From contig CM060900.1 in the NCBI GenBank assembly GCA_030762935.1, positions 112,806,620-112,870,619 on the forward strand: DNA of 64,000 nucleotides. Reading direction: 5' to 3'. Source of the stretch: Hymenopus coronatus (Eukaryota; Arthropoda; Insecta; Mantodea; Hymenopodidae). The translations under genes and the position numbers were made by a program. Positions 34,558 to 46,306 of this stretch are shown here, piece after piece. Position 1 is the first letter of the stretch, and each line of letters starts with the position of its first letter. The notes beneath the pieces are model-generated. The model saw only the letters and a list, made by a program, of their open reading frames with translations, did not search any database and had not been told where the DNA came from.

Positions 34558-36169
34558 ACAGAAGCACTTAAATATACAATTCATTGGCCAAGAGCAACAG
34601 AACGGGCAGATAAAACAAACACTAACAGGAAACAAGTAGTTTGTTTCAAAATATTTAGTGGCCAAAATAGATATGATGTAGGATGCTTCCAAGCCATTCT
34701 CACAATTGGAATGACAGAATTCTATGCAAAATAAGTAAATAATTGGTAATGATGGCACAAAAAATTATTGATATAATGAAACATAAAACCAACTGGTAAG
34801 CAAACTTAATTTGAAATCTATATCTCATACTTTTGTTGAATACTCTGTCATACTCCTACCATTGCATATATAACATAATGCTGTATATTTCAATAAGAAA
34901 GTCCTCATCAGAAATAATGTTTTTCTGTACATTTTTCCAGTATCTCAAAATCTACAGTTTATGAAGCTGTCAAAGTTCTCACATCATACTATTCCACCTT
35001 TTGTGTTACAATTTTTTCTCATGTTTTGGTGATTTTTTTTCCATCATTATAAGTATATGTTGTTGGATAACCTAGAAAAGTGTATTTCAGGAGCAATGTC
35101 ATCAAAATGATGGGAATTCATATTATGCAATATATGTGCAAGCATTATCACCTTCTCAATTCCATGGAATTGTTTAGCTCGCAATTAATAAAGACAAGTG
35201 CGTTACCTGATTGTGAAACTTGCAAAGTGTAAACCATAGAATGTCTAGTTTAAGCAGCATTCAGTTGTTTATTAAAAACTATGGCTTACACTTAAAATGT
35301 GAAACTGTTTATGAAATATGTAAGTGAAATGAAATAAAGTGGAATTCTGCTGGGATCTCAACAAAAATTATATGTGTAAAAAATACATAAAGTTGAAATG
35401 TATAAAGAATATTATTTTTGTACCCATATTTATACAAAGCAGACACTGACATGAAAGAGATGCTATAAAATTAGCTTTATTTACACAGTAAATAAGTTTA
35501 TATAGACCTTATGCATACCAATACGAATCAGTGATATGCAGGAACAAATTTTGATGAAATTGAGAAGTCTGTACATGGTATCATGAGGATAATGTCCATT
35601 GATTAATACAGGTCCTATTGATGAAATTGAGAAGTAGAATGTTTGGTAGCTGCCTGATCAGCTGATTCCTCAGAATTCTGACATAAGAGGAGTCCAAGTG
35701 AATGATATCGATTTACCAGAGATTAGTGTATAGCTTCTGAAATTCTTTAACAATATTTTGAGGATTTGAGGCTTATTGGAGAGCTATTAGAGCACTCAAA
35801 AGAGTCAGAAAAAATGTGTAGGTTTGTAGGTTGTCTTTTTAAGTACATATTCCAATGAAAGTTTAATGATATGCACGAAAAAAATGTTGTCATTGTATTT
35901 TGCAGCTCAAGAAATTTAGAGAAGCTGGAATAGGGCACAACACTGCAGAATGTTGTGAATAAAAAGAGAGATAGATGGATTAATGCTGTTGTGTATTTCA
36001 TGGCATGGGTGTCTTAACAGTATAAGGACCAACCAATCAACTTGGTGATTAATGATTTATAATTGTATTGTGTGTATGTCACATATTAGTGAACCCAGAG
36101 AAGTGAAACTTTATGAATTCTTATGAATTTAGTAATGTAGATATAAAGTAATACGAAAAATTAATTGCT
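33381..36169. other. Intron 3, mostly unclassified
   Basis: Contains an A19 run at 33601, a TTA microsatellite at 34526-34555 and, at about 35545-35635, a copy of the 75-bp repeat described at 39220. No credible coding region. Confidence 0.5.
35545..35635 (+). repeat. 75-bp-unit repeat, partial copy
   Basis: Two occurrences of GATGAAATTGAGAAGT separated by TGTCCATTGATTAATACAGG; same unit as at 39220-39335. Confidence 0.7.
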
Positions 36170-37290
36170 AGTAGAATGACAAAAATTATGGAAAATTCAT
36201 TTGGGGAATATGGAGCCCGATTTTGGAAAGGGAAATCTACTATTCATCACATATTCATCCTAAGGACCATCATGGAAAGATGTTATGAGTTTAATATTGA
36301 CCTTCATATGCTATTTATTTAAACAAAAATATGATAGCATTGATAGAAAGGCCCTTATTGATACCCTGGTTCAACTTCATGTGCATAGGAAGCTAATCTG
36401 ATTGACTCTAATGATCCTTACAGATAATATGGATAGAGTGGTTTTACAAGGAGAACTATCAAATAAATTCATTATTAAATGAGAAGCAAAGTAGAGAGAT
36501 GCACTATCTGCAACATTTTCTATTGTATTAGAGCAGTTAGGAAAATGGAACTTAATTAAAATGTTCTCAGTTACAACAGGAAGGAGCTAAACTTGGACTG
36601 AGGGTGAACACAAATAAAACAAAATATATTATTGCATCTAGAGGTGAAAATAGATGAGCTATCAGTACTAAAATATCTATACGAGATAGTGGCTTAAACA
36701 GGGTTCAAAACTTCAAATGCATGGGTTCAGTAATAGCACAATAGGGGAAAAAGTTAAAGAAAGATTACAAATGGGAAATGGATGTCATTGGGCCTTGCTT
36801 CCCCTTTTGAAATCCAAAGATCTTTCTAAAAAGGGAAAAAAGGAAAACATATGTATAAAACAGTAATTAAACCTGTAGTGACTTATGCAGCAGAAACTTG
36901 GTATATGTTAAAGTCTGATGAGCTTGGAATCACAGTATGGGGAAAGAATCTATGGACACAAGTATGAAAATGAGGAATGGAGAGTTAGAACTAATAAAGT
37001 ACTCTATGAACTCTACGATGACCCCTTAGTTGTGAGTTTTAATATAAGTGCAAGACTTGGATGGGCAGGACATTTAGAAAGAAGCAAGGTGGGCTCCCTA
37101 TTGCAAAGAATATGGAAGGGAAAACCAGGTGGAAGAAGACATGTGGGAATGCCAAGAAAAGAAATAGATAGAGAATTCTGAAGATGATATGAGGGAGCTG
37201 GATATAAAAGGATGGAGGACAAGAATGCATAATAGGAAAGAAGAGGCTTTGATAGTGAGGCAGGCTCTAGCCCTCTAAGGAGTATGACAC
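36170..37290 (+). mobile_element. LINE RT fragment ('endonuclease-reverse transcriptase' type)
   Basis: + strand reads, over frameshifts, FWKGKSTIHHIFILRTIMERC (RT motif FRKGRST), NIDLHMLF, KALIDTLVQLHVHRK, then LGLRVNTNKTKYI and VQNFKCMGS. Frame 36918-37181 gives IYGHKYENEEWRVRTNKVLYELY, ISARLGWAGHLERSK and KGKPGGRRHVGMPR, the characteristic arthropod LINE C-terminus. The FADD box is missing. Inactive. Confidence 0.8.
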
Positions 37291-38500
37291 CATGGAGTAA
37301 GTAAGTTAGACCCTTTTAAAATGTTTACTCTTGAAATATAATTATAGATGCTTTAACTTTACACCGATACCTCTTAGAACCATTGCAAGTTAATTTGACA
37401 TATTCTATCTTTCCTGCTTCTACAGTGTTAAAAGTAGTACTTTCATTGTCTCTTTATAAATAAAACTTAGCAAGTCATTGTTGTTTTCGTTTAATTCAAG
37501 AATCATTTATGGTTATTTATCATGTTGACTAACATTTGTAAAGGCTGAAAACTCATACTATGTTAGATTGTGATATATGTTGTTTTCTTCTGTATAACAT
37601 GGCACAGAGGCATCTTAAGGTGACAAAATATTGTTGTACTTAGAATTATTGAATCAAAATTGGAAGATCCTTTCAATATATGTGAAGATGAAGTTGCAAT
37701 TGATGAAAATGGTGATATTGATCTCATCCCTATACAACAGGCTAGATATTGATGCGAGTGAAGTGCTTAATAAAAAAAAATTGATTAACAAACCCAAAAT
37801 GAGATTAAAGATAAAAATGTGATAATGTTATGAATAACAGTATAAACAGTTAAGGAACATAATTTATGGCAGTGTTGTAGATGAAGATAATTGTATTCTA
37901 TAATTTATAATGTCATTTTTCTTTAATTTATTTCAGAATAATATTTGTTTTATTAACATAAAGTATTACAAAACAATTGTTAACTCTAATATGGAGATTA
38001 AAGATACATATAACCTGAAAAAAGTGAAAATGATTTAGGAATGATATAATGGGGTCAATATATGCCAAATCATCAAGAAAACCACTATTTTCAACTTCAT
38101 CACCTCCAAATTTTATATACATGTTCCTGTAGGTGGAAACTATTTAATTTATTTTTATTTATTTACAACGCAGCCAGCAACCTTACAGGAGATATAGGCA
38201 TTGTCAAATAGTGTTTACAAAATATAATAGTTTATCTTTAAGAATAATGAGTGGTCCTGAGGTCCACTACAATAATTATTTAGTTTAATGGAGTACCCTT
38301 GTAGTGTTCATCACACTGGTAATACATTGTCAGTTCTCGACCAATGAAACACAGGAAAAACATAAACATTAATGCATACATAGTATAGTTCAGCAAAGTA
38401 TTTATATTTTACTACTACAGTATTCCAAATATTCATTGTCAGGGTAAAATTGATTTTGTTGTAAAAATTGGTGTATTTCCACTTTGTATTTGCAAAAGTA
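37291..38500. other. Intron 3, unclassified stretch
   Basis: No supported gene; the short frame at 37631-37822 has no motif. Confidence 0.5.
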
Positions 38501-38870
38501 ATCCAGACCAAAGGACATGTGTACAACATAAAAAATAAACAAACAGACAAGTCAGCAGCTGCAGTACAGTTTTGGAGTTCCAACCTTGAAATAAACAAAA
38601 ACACAGAGTTTTTATCAAAAAGAACTTGCATTGGATCATGAATTTTGAAATACCACCACTAGATGTATTCGACAAGTACATTACGCCATCTACAAACCAT
38701 AGATATGGAGAAGACAATGCCATCCATGCCAGTCAAAACACTACAGCTGAAGATAAAAGCAACAGCTTTTGAAACATGTCCTTTATAAAGGAAACAATAA
38801 GTGAAGGAATAAGTGTCTACACCTTGACTCACAAATTTAATAGAAGTAATTCTTTAGATGTTCTGGTAAA
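38500..38870 (+). mobile_element. Penelope-like element 3' fragment
   Basis: + strand reads DKSAAAVQFWSSNLEINK, then after a frameshift LHWIMNFEIPPLDVFDKYI, and ends TTAEDKSNSF with TGA. It is followed by the hammerhead-like segment and a GTGAAGG tail. Only the end of the GIY-YIG domain is present. Confidence 0.75.
38743..38784 (+). ncRNA. Hammerhead-like ribozyme scaffold, weak helix I
   Basis: Core CUGAAGAU (38747-38754), the only copy here with the canonical C3 and G8. Helix II AAAAGC (38755-38760) with GCUUUU (38765-38770), loop AACA. GAAAC (38771-38775), AU, GU, C at 38780. Helix I pairing is poor (ACAG against CUUU). The TGA stop of the ORF overlaps GAAAC. Confidence 0.55.
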
Positions 38871-39219
38871 TAATTATATAATATTAAATTAGTATTTGAA
38901 GGATGTTTCAGTTTTTATTTTTAATTTTATTTATATTTATTGTTACTTTAACTATAAAATATTATTACTATTATTATTTTAAAGGATTAGAACAAGCGAT
39001 GTCAGGCTATGGCAAAATTATGAACTGTGAGGTTGGTTCTACAGAGGTTGCACATAGGAGAAGATTCATTGTCAAGAGGATGTTTATGGGTTAAAGAAGT
39101 ATGTCCAATATGTATAGTGCAACCAAATCTTTATGGAAGAAATAATAGTGTTGAAGTCTGGCCTCAGTGATGTGAATATCGTGTAAGTTGCTTCTAGACG
39201 TGGCTTACCATGTTTGTTT

Positions 39220-39335
39220 TCATTGATTAATACAAGTCCTATTGATGAAATTGATAAGTCTCTATATGATATCATGATGTCCTGAGGAGAATGTCCATTG
39301 ATTAATGCAAGTCCTATTGATGAAATTGAGAAGTC
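39220..39335 (+). repeat. 75-bp tandem repeat, about 1.5 units
   Basis: The block CATTGATTAATACAAGTCC...GATGAAATTGATAAGTC recurs about 75 bp later as CATTGATTAATGCAAGTCC...GATGAAATTGAGAAGTC. The second copy runs straight into the Penelope fragment. Confidence 0.8.
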
Positions 39336-39770
39336 AGCAGAGAAAAAATCAGCAGTTGCCCATCATTTTTGGACATCAGGACACGAAAACACACCGAATA
39401 TAAAACTATTAAAACCAGCTTATAAACTCACAGAATTAGATGTCTGGGAGAAGATCTACATCATGAAGAAAAAGAACCATATCATGAATTTTGATTTGCC
39501 ACCATACAGCAACCTCTGGAAGTTCATAGATCCAGCAACAGATGCCTTCACAATTAATACACCACCACCACCCCATTGTTGATGCCAACGAAGAAAGATT
39601 TAGTCGGAATTAAGGGTTGAAAATGGGAACAACTGTTACCTGAAACCGGTCCCCAGTAAGTAAAAATAAGTGATGTTTGTGTTAAAAAAACCGACTCAAA
39701 TTCTTTTATTTTTTATTTAATCACATCACTGTCACAAGCTTCTATGCATATTTGCAAGTTTTGAATTCAA
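39336..39770 (+). mobile_element. Penelope-like element 3' fragment
   Basis: Open to 39582: EKKSAVAHHFWTSGHENTPN, LTELDVWEKIYIMKKKNHIM, NFDLPPYSNLWKFIDPA. A ribozyme-like segment follows. Then comes a terminal block with AAGTGATGTTTGTGTTA, GACTCAAATTC and ATCACATCACTGTCACAAGC, shared with the copies at 9.8 kb and, more distantly, 54.6 kb. 5'-truncated. Confidence 0.88.
39614..39654 (+). ncRNA. Hammerhead-like ribozyme scaffold
   Basis: Helix I GGG (39614-39616) with CCC (39652-39654). Core UUGAAAAU (39617-39624). Helix II GGGAAC (39625-39630) with GUUACCU (39635-39641), one bulged A and a terminal G-U. GAAAC (39642-39646), CG, GU, C at 39651. It lies downstream of the ORF stop in this copy. 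Confidence 0.6.
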
Positions 39771-40439
39771 GATTCTTTTTTGTTTTTAGTTATTAGGGAA
39801 CAGAGCTCCAAAGATAAGCTCCAAAGATTGATGACAATTCATGGATGTCTGTTACAGATGTCATCTGCTACTTTTTTGGTAGCAACAAAAACAGATTCTG
39901 TTGTTTGCTGTACGTACATGACGCATAACATATGTTACTAGGGTCAGTGATTTTGCCTATAGTGAACATGTTCTCTTTTATAGTAATGATATTGTGTGCT
40001 TAATAAATACAGCTTGATCTTTGGATGGTCCACTTTGTGCTACTTTTGAATAGCTTAATAGTTTGGTTAGCAAAAATAGTATTAGAATTTAGTATTGGTT
40101 ATTTTGGTTTAGATGTGCAGAGTCCAGAAAATTTTCATGGATTAAGACACTGCTGCGATGGAATTCTGTCTATGTGATGTTACTGTTTAATCCTTGTGTA
40201 ACTTGAGTTGTAATAACAATAATACTTTAACGAGCACAAATAAATTATGCAAAAACTAGAATTTTAAACAGGAGGTAACTTAAGAATGATTTGAGTCTAG
40301 GCCTACTGTAACCTCAGTTTTGTTTTTTATGCAGTTATGTGTAACTTATTCATACTATGCATATTATGTGAATATTCTTCAGCATTGTGGTGTAATTTTC
40401 TTTGTTGTTCTTAACATAGACTAATAAGTGTTTCTTGTA

Positions 40440-41060
40440 CAAGCAAGTTAGGTTCAAAATGTGCAACTTGTTAATTATACTCTGCAACCCTCTGAGGGAT
40501 AAATGAAACCACTCTCATTGCGTTATTCTGAAGTTTAAAGATTATACTTCTATTGATAACATTTCCTCACAATGGTAGACTATAATATAATAACAAAGAC
40601 TGGAACTGTGCAGAGTAACAGGCTTTAAGCACTTTTTGTGATATCTTATGCTTTAATTGGTGAAGAACAAGGCAAGCTCTATTTAGCTTCCCAGATAAGT
40701 TTTCTATGTGCTTATCCCAACTTAGATTCTTATCCAGAACTAATCCTAAAAACTTGGTTTCAGGCCTATAGTTTACTTATCTTGAATCAATCCTGATGTT
40801 TGAATCACTACTCTTTTATGTGCTAGGGGCTACAGATTTTTCTTCATTTATAAGTAGTTTATTAATTTGGAAACAATTTACCACTTTATTCACAGTAAGA
40901 GTCATATTCCTGTGATGAGTATCATTGCTAGCTGCGGTGAAAATGTTTGTATCATCTGCAAGTAGTGTTACTAGTACTTCAGTATCCATTCTCAGAGATG
41001 CTGGCAGGTAATATAAAACTTCACACCAAAATTTACGCACAGAACTTTTAATTGAAGTAA
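40440..41060 (-). mobile_element. LINE RT fragment (CR1/Jockey group)
   Basis: Minus strand: VLVTLLADDTNIFTAASNDT (the FADD box as LADD) and INKLLINEEKS. Further pieces in other frames follow: LDKNLSWDKHIENLSGKLNRA, LLYYSLP, FKLQNNAMRVV. Truncated and frameshifted. Confidence 0.75.
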
Positions 41061-42948
41061 AAGATTAAATTTGACAGGCAACAGTGAACTAAAAATTTTA
41101 TAACCCTGACCAGATTTATTATTTAAAACCAAATGAGGGCTCAATTTAAAGCTGATGAATCACACTTTTTATTGGTATATTAACAAATATATTAATTTGT
41201 TAATTTTTTTTGTTTTGAGTATTATGATTGATGCTATTCTTTTCTTTACCTTTAACTTTTGATACATAACGTCAATAATTACAAACACTTATCACACTAG
41301 AGTACACATCTTGCTTTTTAACTGCAGTAAATTTCAGGCTGGGGATGCATATGTATTATTGAGTTATAAATAAAAATATTGCTGAAATTGTTTATGCAGT
41401 ATGCCTAAGGGAATTTTTTCCTGTACCACATGATGGAAATGCTGGAATGGGGATGAGGGACACATGTGCATCCTGCTTGTCTAGATCAAAACATTCTTAT
41501 TTTAACAGTGTAGTGATTAAAATGGAATGATAAGTTGAAATTAAGTAAGAAGCAAATTAATTGTAATCAGTTTCGACCTGATCATATTTTAAGTTAAGAG
41601 TTTGCTACAATCTCTTTGAAAATATGGAACATACTAATTGCAGAAAAATTTTAAGAGGTGTTCTCCCATGGACGAACAGTGTATTGCCAAATTTAAAAAA
41701 AAGAATTAAAAGTGTGTGACATATGATGCAAACAAATAAAAGTGCAAACAGATGAATTTGGAGTTATACAAGAAGTTACAGAGAATGAACATGGTGATGA
41801 ACATGTTGACTGCAATAGGATCTGAAGTTTTCCTGAGGTTCAAGAATGTCTAGAATATGTTGACTGCAGTGCAAGTGTAAGCTTAATAAATACCAATCTA
41901 GTTGCTCTAGGTGAGTCTCCTATCAATCTGAAAAGGTTGCAAGGGGAGAAATATAGAAAGAAAAAAATTGAAGTCTCGAAAGAAAAAAGTACTTAAAATT
42001 TATGCCAAGAGCTTGATCTAGTCCTGATTAAAAATTATTGACTCAACTGAACAAACAATTTTGAAATTTCAACAAAAGTGAAAGTTATAATTTTAACATT
42101 ACCACCTAAAAGCTAAAGCATAAATAAAATTAAGAAGGGGCTTCCTACTTCTGAATATGCAAACAGTGAGAAAGCTGCAAACAGTGTCCTTGCCAAATCC
42201 AAAAATCATGAGCTTTACCCACAGTCACTGATAAAGTTAAGAGATTTTAACACACCAATCACATAGGTAGAATAATGCTTGGAAAGAGAGATTGTGTCAC
42301 AATAAAAGAAGTTGGGGAAAATATCCCTGAACAGAAAAGGTTAATTTTGGGGAACCTTGATGAGCTATATACCTAACATTAGGTTCCCTATCCTCATCTA
42401 AAAATGGGATTTTCCAAATTCATAGTTCTAAAACTAAAGCCTGCATTTTAGCTGGAGAAAATGGAACACATACCACAGGTGTCTAAAGACTATCATGAAA
42501 GAAGCAATTAAAGTAGGTGCAATTGAATTTCCTGAAAATCCTTCTCTTTATCTGCCAAATTATCAACACTTATTAGTACAATTAGTGTAAATATGATGTC
42601 ACATAATTTTTATTTCTCGAGCCCACTTTCATCCCAAATGGAAATTTGCACATGTATTTTATGATATGTTTATTCATTCAATTCTAAGATCCACATTTTT
42701 TTTAAATTGCAAATATCCAAAAGAGTGTATATTGTTTTCCAATGAAAAGAAAAATTTTTGGAGTACCTCATAATGGGAACAGTTGCAGTCGACAATTTCT
42801 TCTATTTGCTTATTTGTACTAAGCAACAATACAAAGAGTATGGCTATATATGTGCCCAAGCAGTTACTTTGCCACGTTCATACTCAAATTTTCCTTAACA
42901 GCTGTAAAATTTTATTTTAATAATAATAATAATTAATAAATATTAATG
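41061..42948. other. Intron 3, unclassified stretch
   Basis: No motif recognised on either strand. Confidence 0.5.
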
Positions 42949-43364
42949 TGACAATGCCATCGGTGTATGTGATTGCTCTTATGTTTGCTCTGGTAAGCAG
43001 TGGTGGAGCTGAAATGTGAAACATTGCATTTGGATGTGTAAAAAGCAGTGCAAAGTAACAGTAAACTTCGGAATGTGACACATCAGCATCTCGTACACTC
43101 AATATTTGTTTAGAAGTGTCTAGTATCTCTGGCAAGTTTCCAGAAAGTTTGTGGCATTATTTTCTAGCTATAAAAGGAGGAAGGATTGCAGGCAGCATGT
43201 TGTGAATTATAGTGAGTTGCGAGTGACTGGAGTGTTAGTGCACAGTGGTGCACAGTCCATGGATGGTGTGCAGCCATAAACTGTCTGCTTTGAGTGAATT
43301 ATTTGCAGCAGAGAGTAGTAGATAAATGTGCAACATAGTTTTTGCATGTAAATAAGATTTACTA
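42949..43364 (+). mobile_element. LTR copy related to 12402-12819
   Basis: Starts TGTGACAATGCCATC (compare TGTAACAATGCCATC). Shares GGAATGTGACACAT, TTTCCAGAAAGTTTGTGGCAT, TATAAAAG (43169-43176) followed by AGGAAGGATT, and GTGAGTTGCGAGTGACTGGAGTGTTAG. The 3' end is approximate. It may be solo, or a 5' LTR of the sequence that follows. Confidence 0.6.
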
Positions 43365-43408
43365 TTTCAGGGATGGGGCAGTAGCTCAGTACAAGAAGAA
43401 GCAGAAGT

Positions 43409-43912
43409 TTGTTAATCTGTTGCGTCATAAGAGAGATTTCCAAGTGTCAACTAAGTGACATTTCTTTGCCACAAAGCCATAGAAAGGTCCCTTATGATAT
43501 AATAGGAGGTAGAATTAAGAGACCTGCTGCTTATGCAAGTCTTCAGGATAGTCTAATAATAGAGGGCTGTGAATTGGTGAAAAGTAACATTACAGGAATT
43601 TCTATTGCATTCACACCAAAGAGGAATATAAAGACTAGAATACACAGAGATCTGCAGGACTTACAGCTGTGTCAGGAACGTAGAGCATCCACATTGTATT
43701 TCCAGTTTCTGAAAAAACATTTTGAGAAACATTTTCTGGTGTGTGTGAAATCACTCGGAAGTTGTCCTAAATTTGCCAAGAGCTCATCACAGAGAGGCAG
43801 AATAATGCATACCAAACAGTCGACAACAGCAAGTGTGGCAAGTGGACTATGCACATCGGTTCTGGAGAGTTATTTATATTTTATAATTCAAGTTCGTTTT
43901 GTGGTTCCATGA
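43409..43912 (+). CDS. Unrecognised 167-codon ORF next to an LTR
   Basis: Begins MLICCVIREISKCQL; basic, with no motif known to me (no zinc knuckle, protease or RT signature). It starts about 45 bp past the apparent end of the LTR, so it could be an internal (gag-like) remnant of that retrotransposon, or chance. No further retroviral motifs follow it. Treat as hypothetical. Confidence 0.25.
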   Translation: MLICCVIREISKCQLSDISLPQSHRKVPYDIIGGRIKRPAAYASLQDSLIIEGCELVKSNITGISIAFTPKRNIKTRIHRDLQDLQLCQERRASTLYFQFLKKHFEKHFLVCVKSLGSCPKFAKSSSQRGRIMHTKQSTTASVASGLCTSVLESYLYFIIQVRFVVP

Positions 43913-44089
43913 TGAAAGTTGTACTGTAAGCTATATGCTTATCTGTATTAAATTTTAAAATTTAATTTAAAATAAAGGGCTCTCTTTTGAATTATAACAT
44001 TTTATATAAAAGATGTGCATTATTTTTAACAGAAAATAAATAGCATAAGGTTGATATTAAATGCATAATGGCACTTGATGTCCACCCTT

Positions 44090-44305
44090 TTCATAAATGT
44101 AAGAATAGTTTGTGTTGAAGCTCTGGTAGTCTTGAGAAAGATATAAACAGATGTGTGTTTTCAGACGGAAATTATGAGCATGTGACATTTGGAGAGGTAG
44201 AATCAGACTGAAAAATTCAATGCCATAGCCAGGATTTGAACCATGGATCTCCTGGTTTCTGCCCAGTTGCTCTGACCACTGACCTACCATGGCAACATGC
44301 CAAGC
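44090..44305 (-). mobile_element. tRNA-derived SINE
   Basis: Minus strand: TAGGTCAGTGGTCAGAGCA (A box, close to a tRNA D-arm) and GGTTCAAATCCTGG (B box) with tRNA-like spacing, followed by unrelated body sequence. Not a gene: flanks and acceptor stem do not fold. Confidence 0.7.
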
Positions 44306-44699
44306 CAGTATGACACCAAATTCTCCAACTGACTCATGTTTTCCCCAGTATACCATGAGGAGATATCAAATTATTTTTGAGATGTCATACCTATGACAAG
44401 TTACAAACTCCAAAGTCCCATAATTAGTGATTTGGTACAATTGTAGAATTGTTGAGAATGGGAACAATGCCCTGTTAGTGTTTTTTTTTTCAGTGATGTA
44501 GTGTTACCAATTCCCAACTCACTTAATATATGACTACGCATCACAGATACTAGCTTCTATTCCCTCAAATTAGTGTATACATTGTTTATTTTTGTAATGC
44601 AGAATTGAACTCTCTTAGGAATTTAAACCTTCTCATGGGTGTACCTGATCATGTAAAGAATTATGTATATAGCAATGAAGTCCCCTCCATAGCCTGGTG

Positions 44700-44943
44700 G
44701 GGCTGCGCTGTGGCCCGATTGGTTAGACCATTCACCTAGATGGCCCGGGTTCGATCCCAAGCAACCGCATATGAGATTTGTGGTGGACAAAATGGCACAG
44801 GGACGGGTTTTCTCCGGGTTCTCCAGTTTCCCCCACCATTGCATTCCACCAGTGCTCCATCTTCATTCCATGTATCACCAGTGTTAACACCTGAGGTGCC
44901 TTGGTAGTAAAAGCAGGCATTAAGCACTATAAAAAAAAAACAC
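44700..44943 (+). mobile_element. tRNA-derived SINE, full length with TSD
   Basis: A-box region GGCCCGATTGGTTAGACC and B box GGGTTCGATCCC, body with GGGTTTTCTCCGGGTTCTCC, ending in an A10 tail. Flanked by AGCCTGGTG at 44691-44699 and 44944-44952, a 9-bp target duplication. Young by its intact ends. Confidence 0.88.
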
Positions 44944-45062
44944 AGCCTGGTGTAACATCACTTCATACAAAGGTGTGCTAATAATGGCTAATTTTAAGAT
45001 CAGTATAGTAATGGCTGATCAGTATTGTCTGTTTAACATTAATCTATTTTTTTCCCTTCCAG

Positions 45063-45209
45063 ATATTTCTTCATGGAAACAACTTGAGTACCCTTCACAG
45101 TCATGTTACAAAAGACATCCTTCCAGCAGAATTAGGAGGTGAAGGCCCCAGCTACGATCCCCGCGTCTGGGCTACAGAAATTACACGTTGCAACAACAAC
45201 AGTGAATAA
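45063..45209 (+). CDS. Clavesin-like CRAL-TRIO protein, last coding exon
   Basis: Acceptor TTTTTTTCCCTTCCAG ends at 45062; enters phase 0 and ends with TAA at 45207-45209. Encodes residues 240-287: IFLHGNNLSTLHSHVTKDIL, then PAELGGEGPSYDPRVWATEI. This is the C-terminal CRAL-TRIO signature (HGN-x-LH ... LPxExGG) that closes the lipid pocket, and the PSYD-xxW ending is clavesin-like. The 287-residue total is in the normal family range, though shorter than vertebrate clavesins. Possible polyadenylation hexamers lie at about 45662 and 45771, but the transcript end is not determined. Confidence 0.93.
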   Translation: MFLHGNNLSTLHSHVTKDILPAELGGEGPSYDPRVWATEITRCNNNSE

Positions 45210-46109
45210 GAATCTTTATTACCTTTTATGTTAAATATGGCTGAATATCAAACATAGTTGCAAAGGTAAGCATCCACTTAACACTGCTGGACAAATTGTA
45301 TGGATTGGAGAAAAATATTCTTCACATAAAGTCAAGGGCTATTCATTTCCATAAACTGCATTATACATACAGCGCATTAGTGTATCTGCTGTTTTTCTGA
45401 TGAATGCAATGTGTGCTAAAGGTAAATGTGGTTCCAAATAATGGAAGATAATTCACATATTTGCATTCTCTCCATAGCAGCTTTTTGTGCTGTTAAGGTA
45501 GACTATTGTTATTGATACTGAATGATTATTATGAAATATTGGAACATTGTGTTGGGTGAGAAGTATGAGTAACTAACCAACATCAAACATGACTATCACA
45601 GTTCATTAAGATGAATATTTGAGAAAAAAAAATACAAAACTCATAAAGAAATTATTATGAGAATAAAATACTAATGCAATATATTCTGGATTTGTGTAAT
45701 TTGAATACTGGTAGACATGAACTCTGGTTTGAACCAGAAATATAGAGAAGACAGAAGCAGCATTAACAAATAAATACATAAAATGCAAAATTATTCACCA
45801 TATCAATACATACTTGAAAGAAAAGCACTTGAAAGAAAAGCTTTGATTCATCCAAAGTGTGCAATACAGACTAGTGCATGCTTACCTTGGTCCTAGATTG
45901 TGACATGAAAAAATGTAACTGAAGAGCTCATTTCCATAAATAGTCAAACACAATGTCATAATTTTGAGTTATAGGTTTGTCTTATGCAAAGCACTAAATG
46001 GCAGGACTGTTCATTCAATGGATGTTGCTTTGGCCTCTGCTGGTGCCTCTGTGGCCTTGTAATTAAAGGAACATCAAAGTATAGTTTTGTATCTTTAAAT
46101 GCATATAGC
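45210..46109. other. 3' UTR and downstream sequence
   Basis: Likely holds the 3' UTR of the clavesin-like gene. Two candidate AATAAA hexamers and a 15-bp tandem (CTTGAAAGAAAAGCA) at about 45812. No other gene. Confidence 0.5.
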
Positions 46110-46306
46110 TAGCCTCAAAAGTGCAGTCAGTAGAGCACATGATGATTTGCAAGCGGTGCAAAGTTTGGTTCCTTGTCAGAACAGGAAATTTCCCATTAAC
46201 GACAAAGGTTTCCCATTATACCCAAGTTTGCTGCTTGTGTTAAGAGAGTGCCTGGATATGTGTTACCGGTAATAATAACAATAATAATAATAATAATAAT
46301 GATAAT
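46110..46306 (+). mobile_element. Diverged tRNA-like SINE with (AAT)n tail
   Basis: GTGCAGTCAGTAGAGCAC resembles an A box and GTTTGGTTCC a decayed B box; the unit ends in an AAT microsatellite at 46270-46306. Confidence 0.5.

Noticed and set aside
44057..44927. True tRNA genes
   Set aside because: A and B boxes are clear but acceptor and anticodon stems do not fold, and body plus tail sequence follows; these are SINEs.
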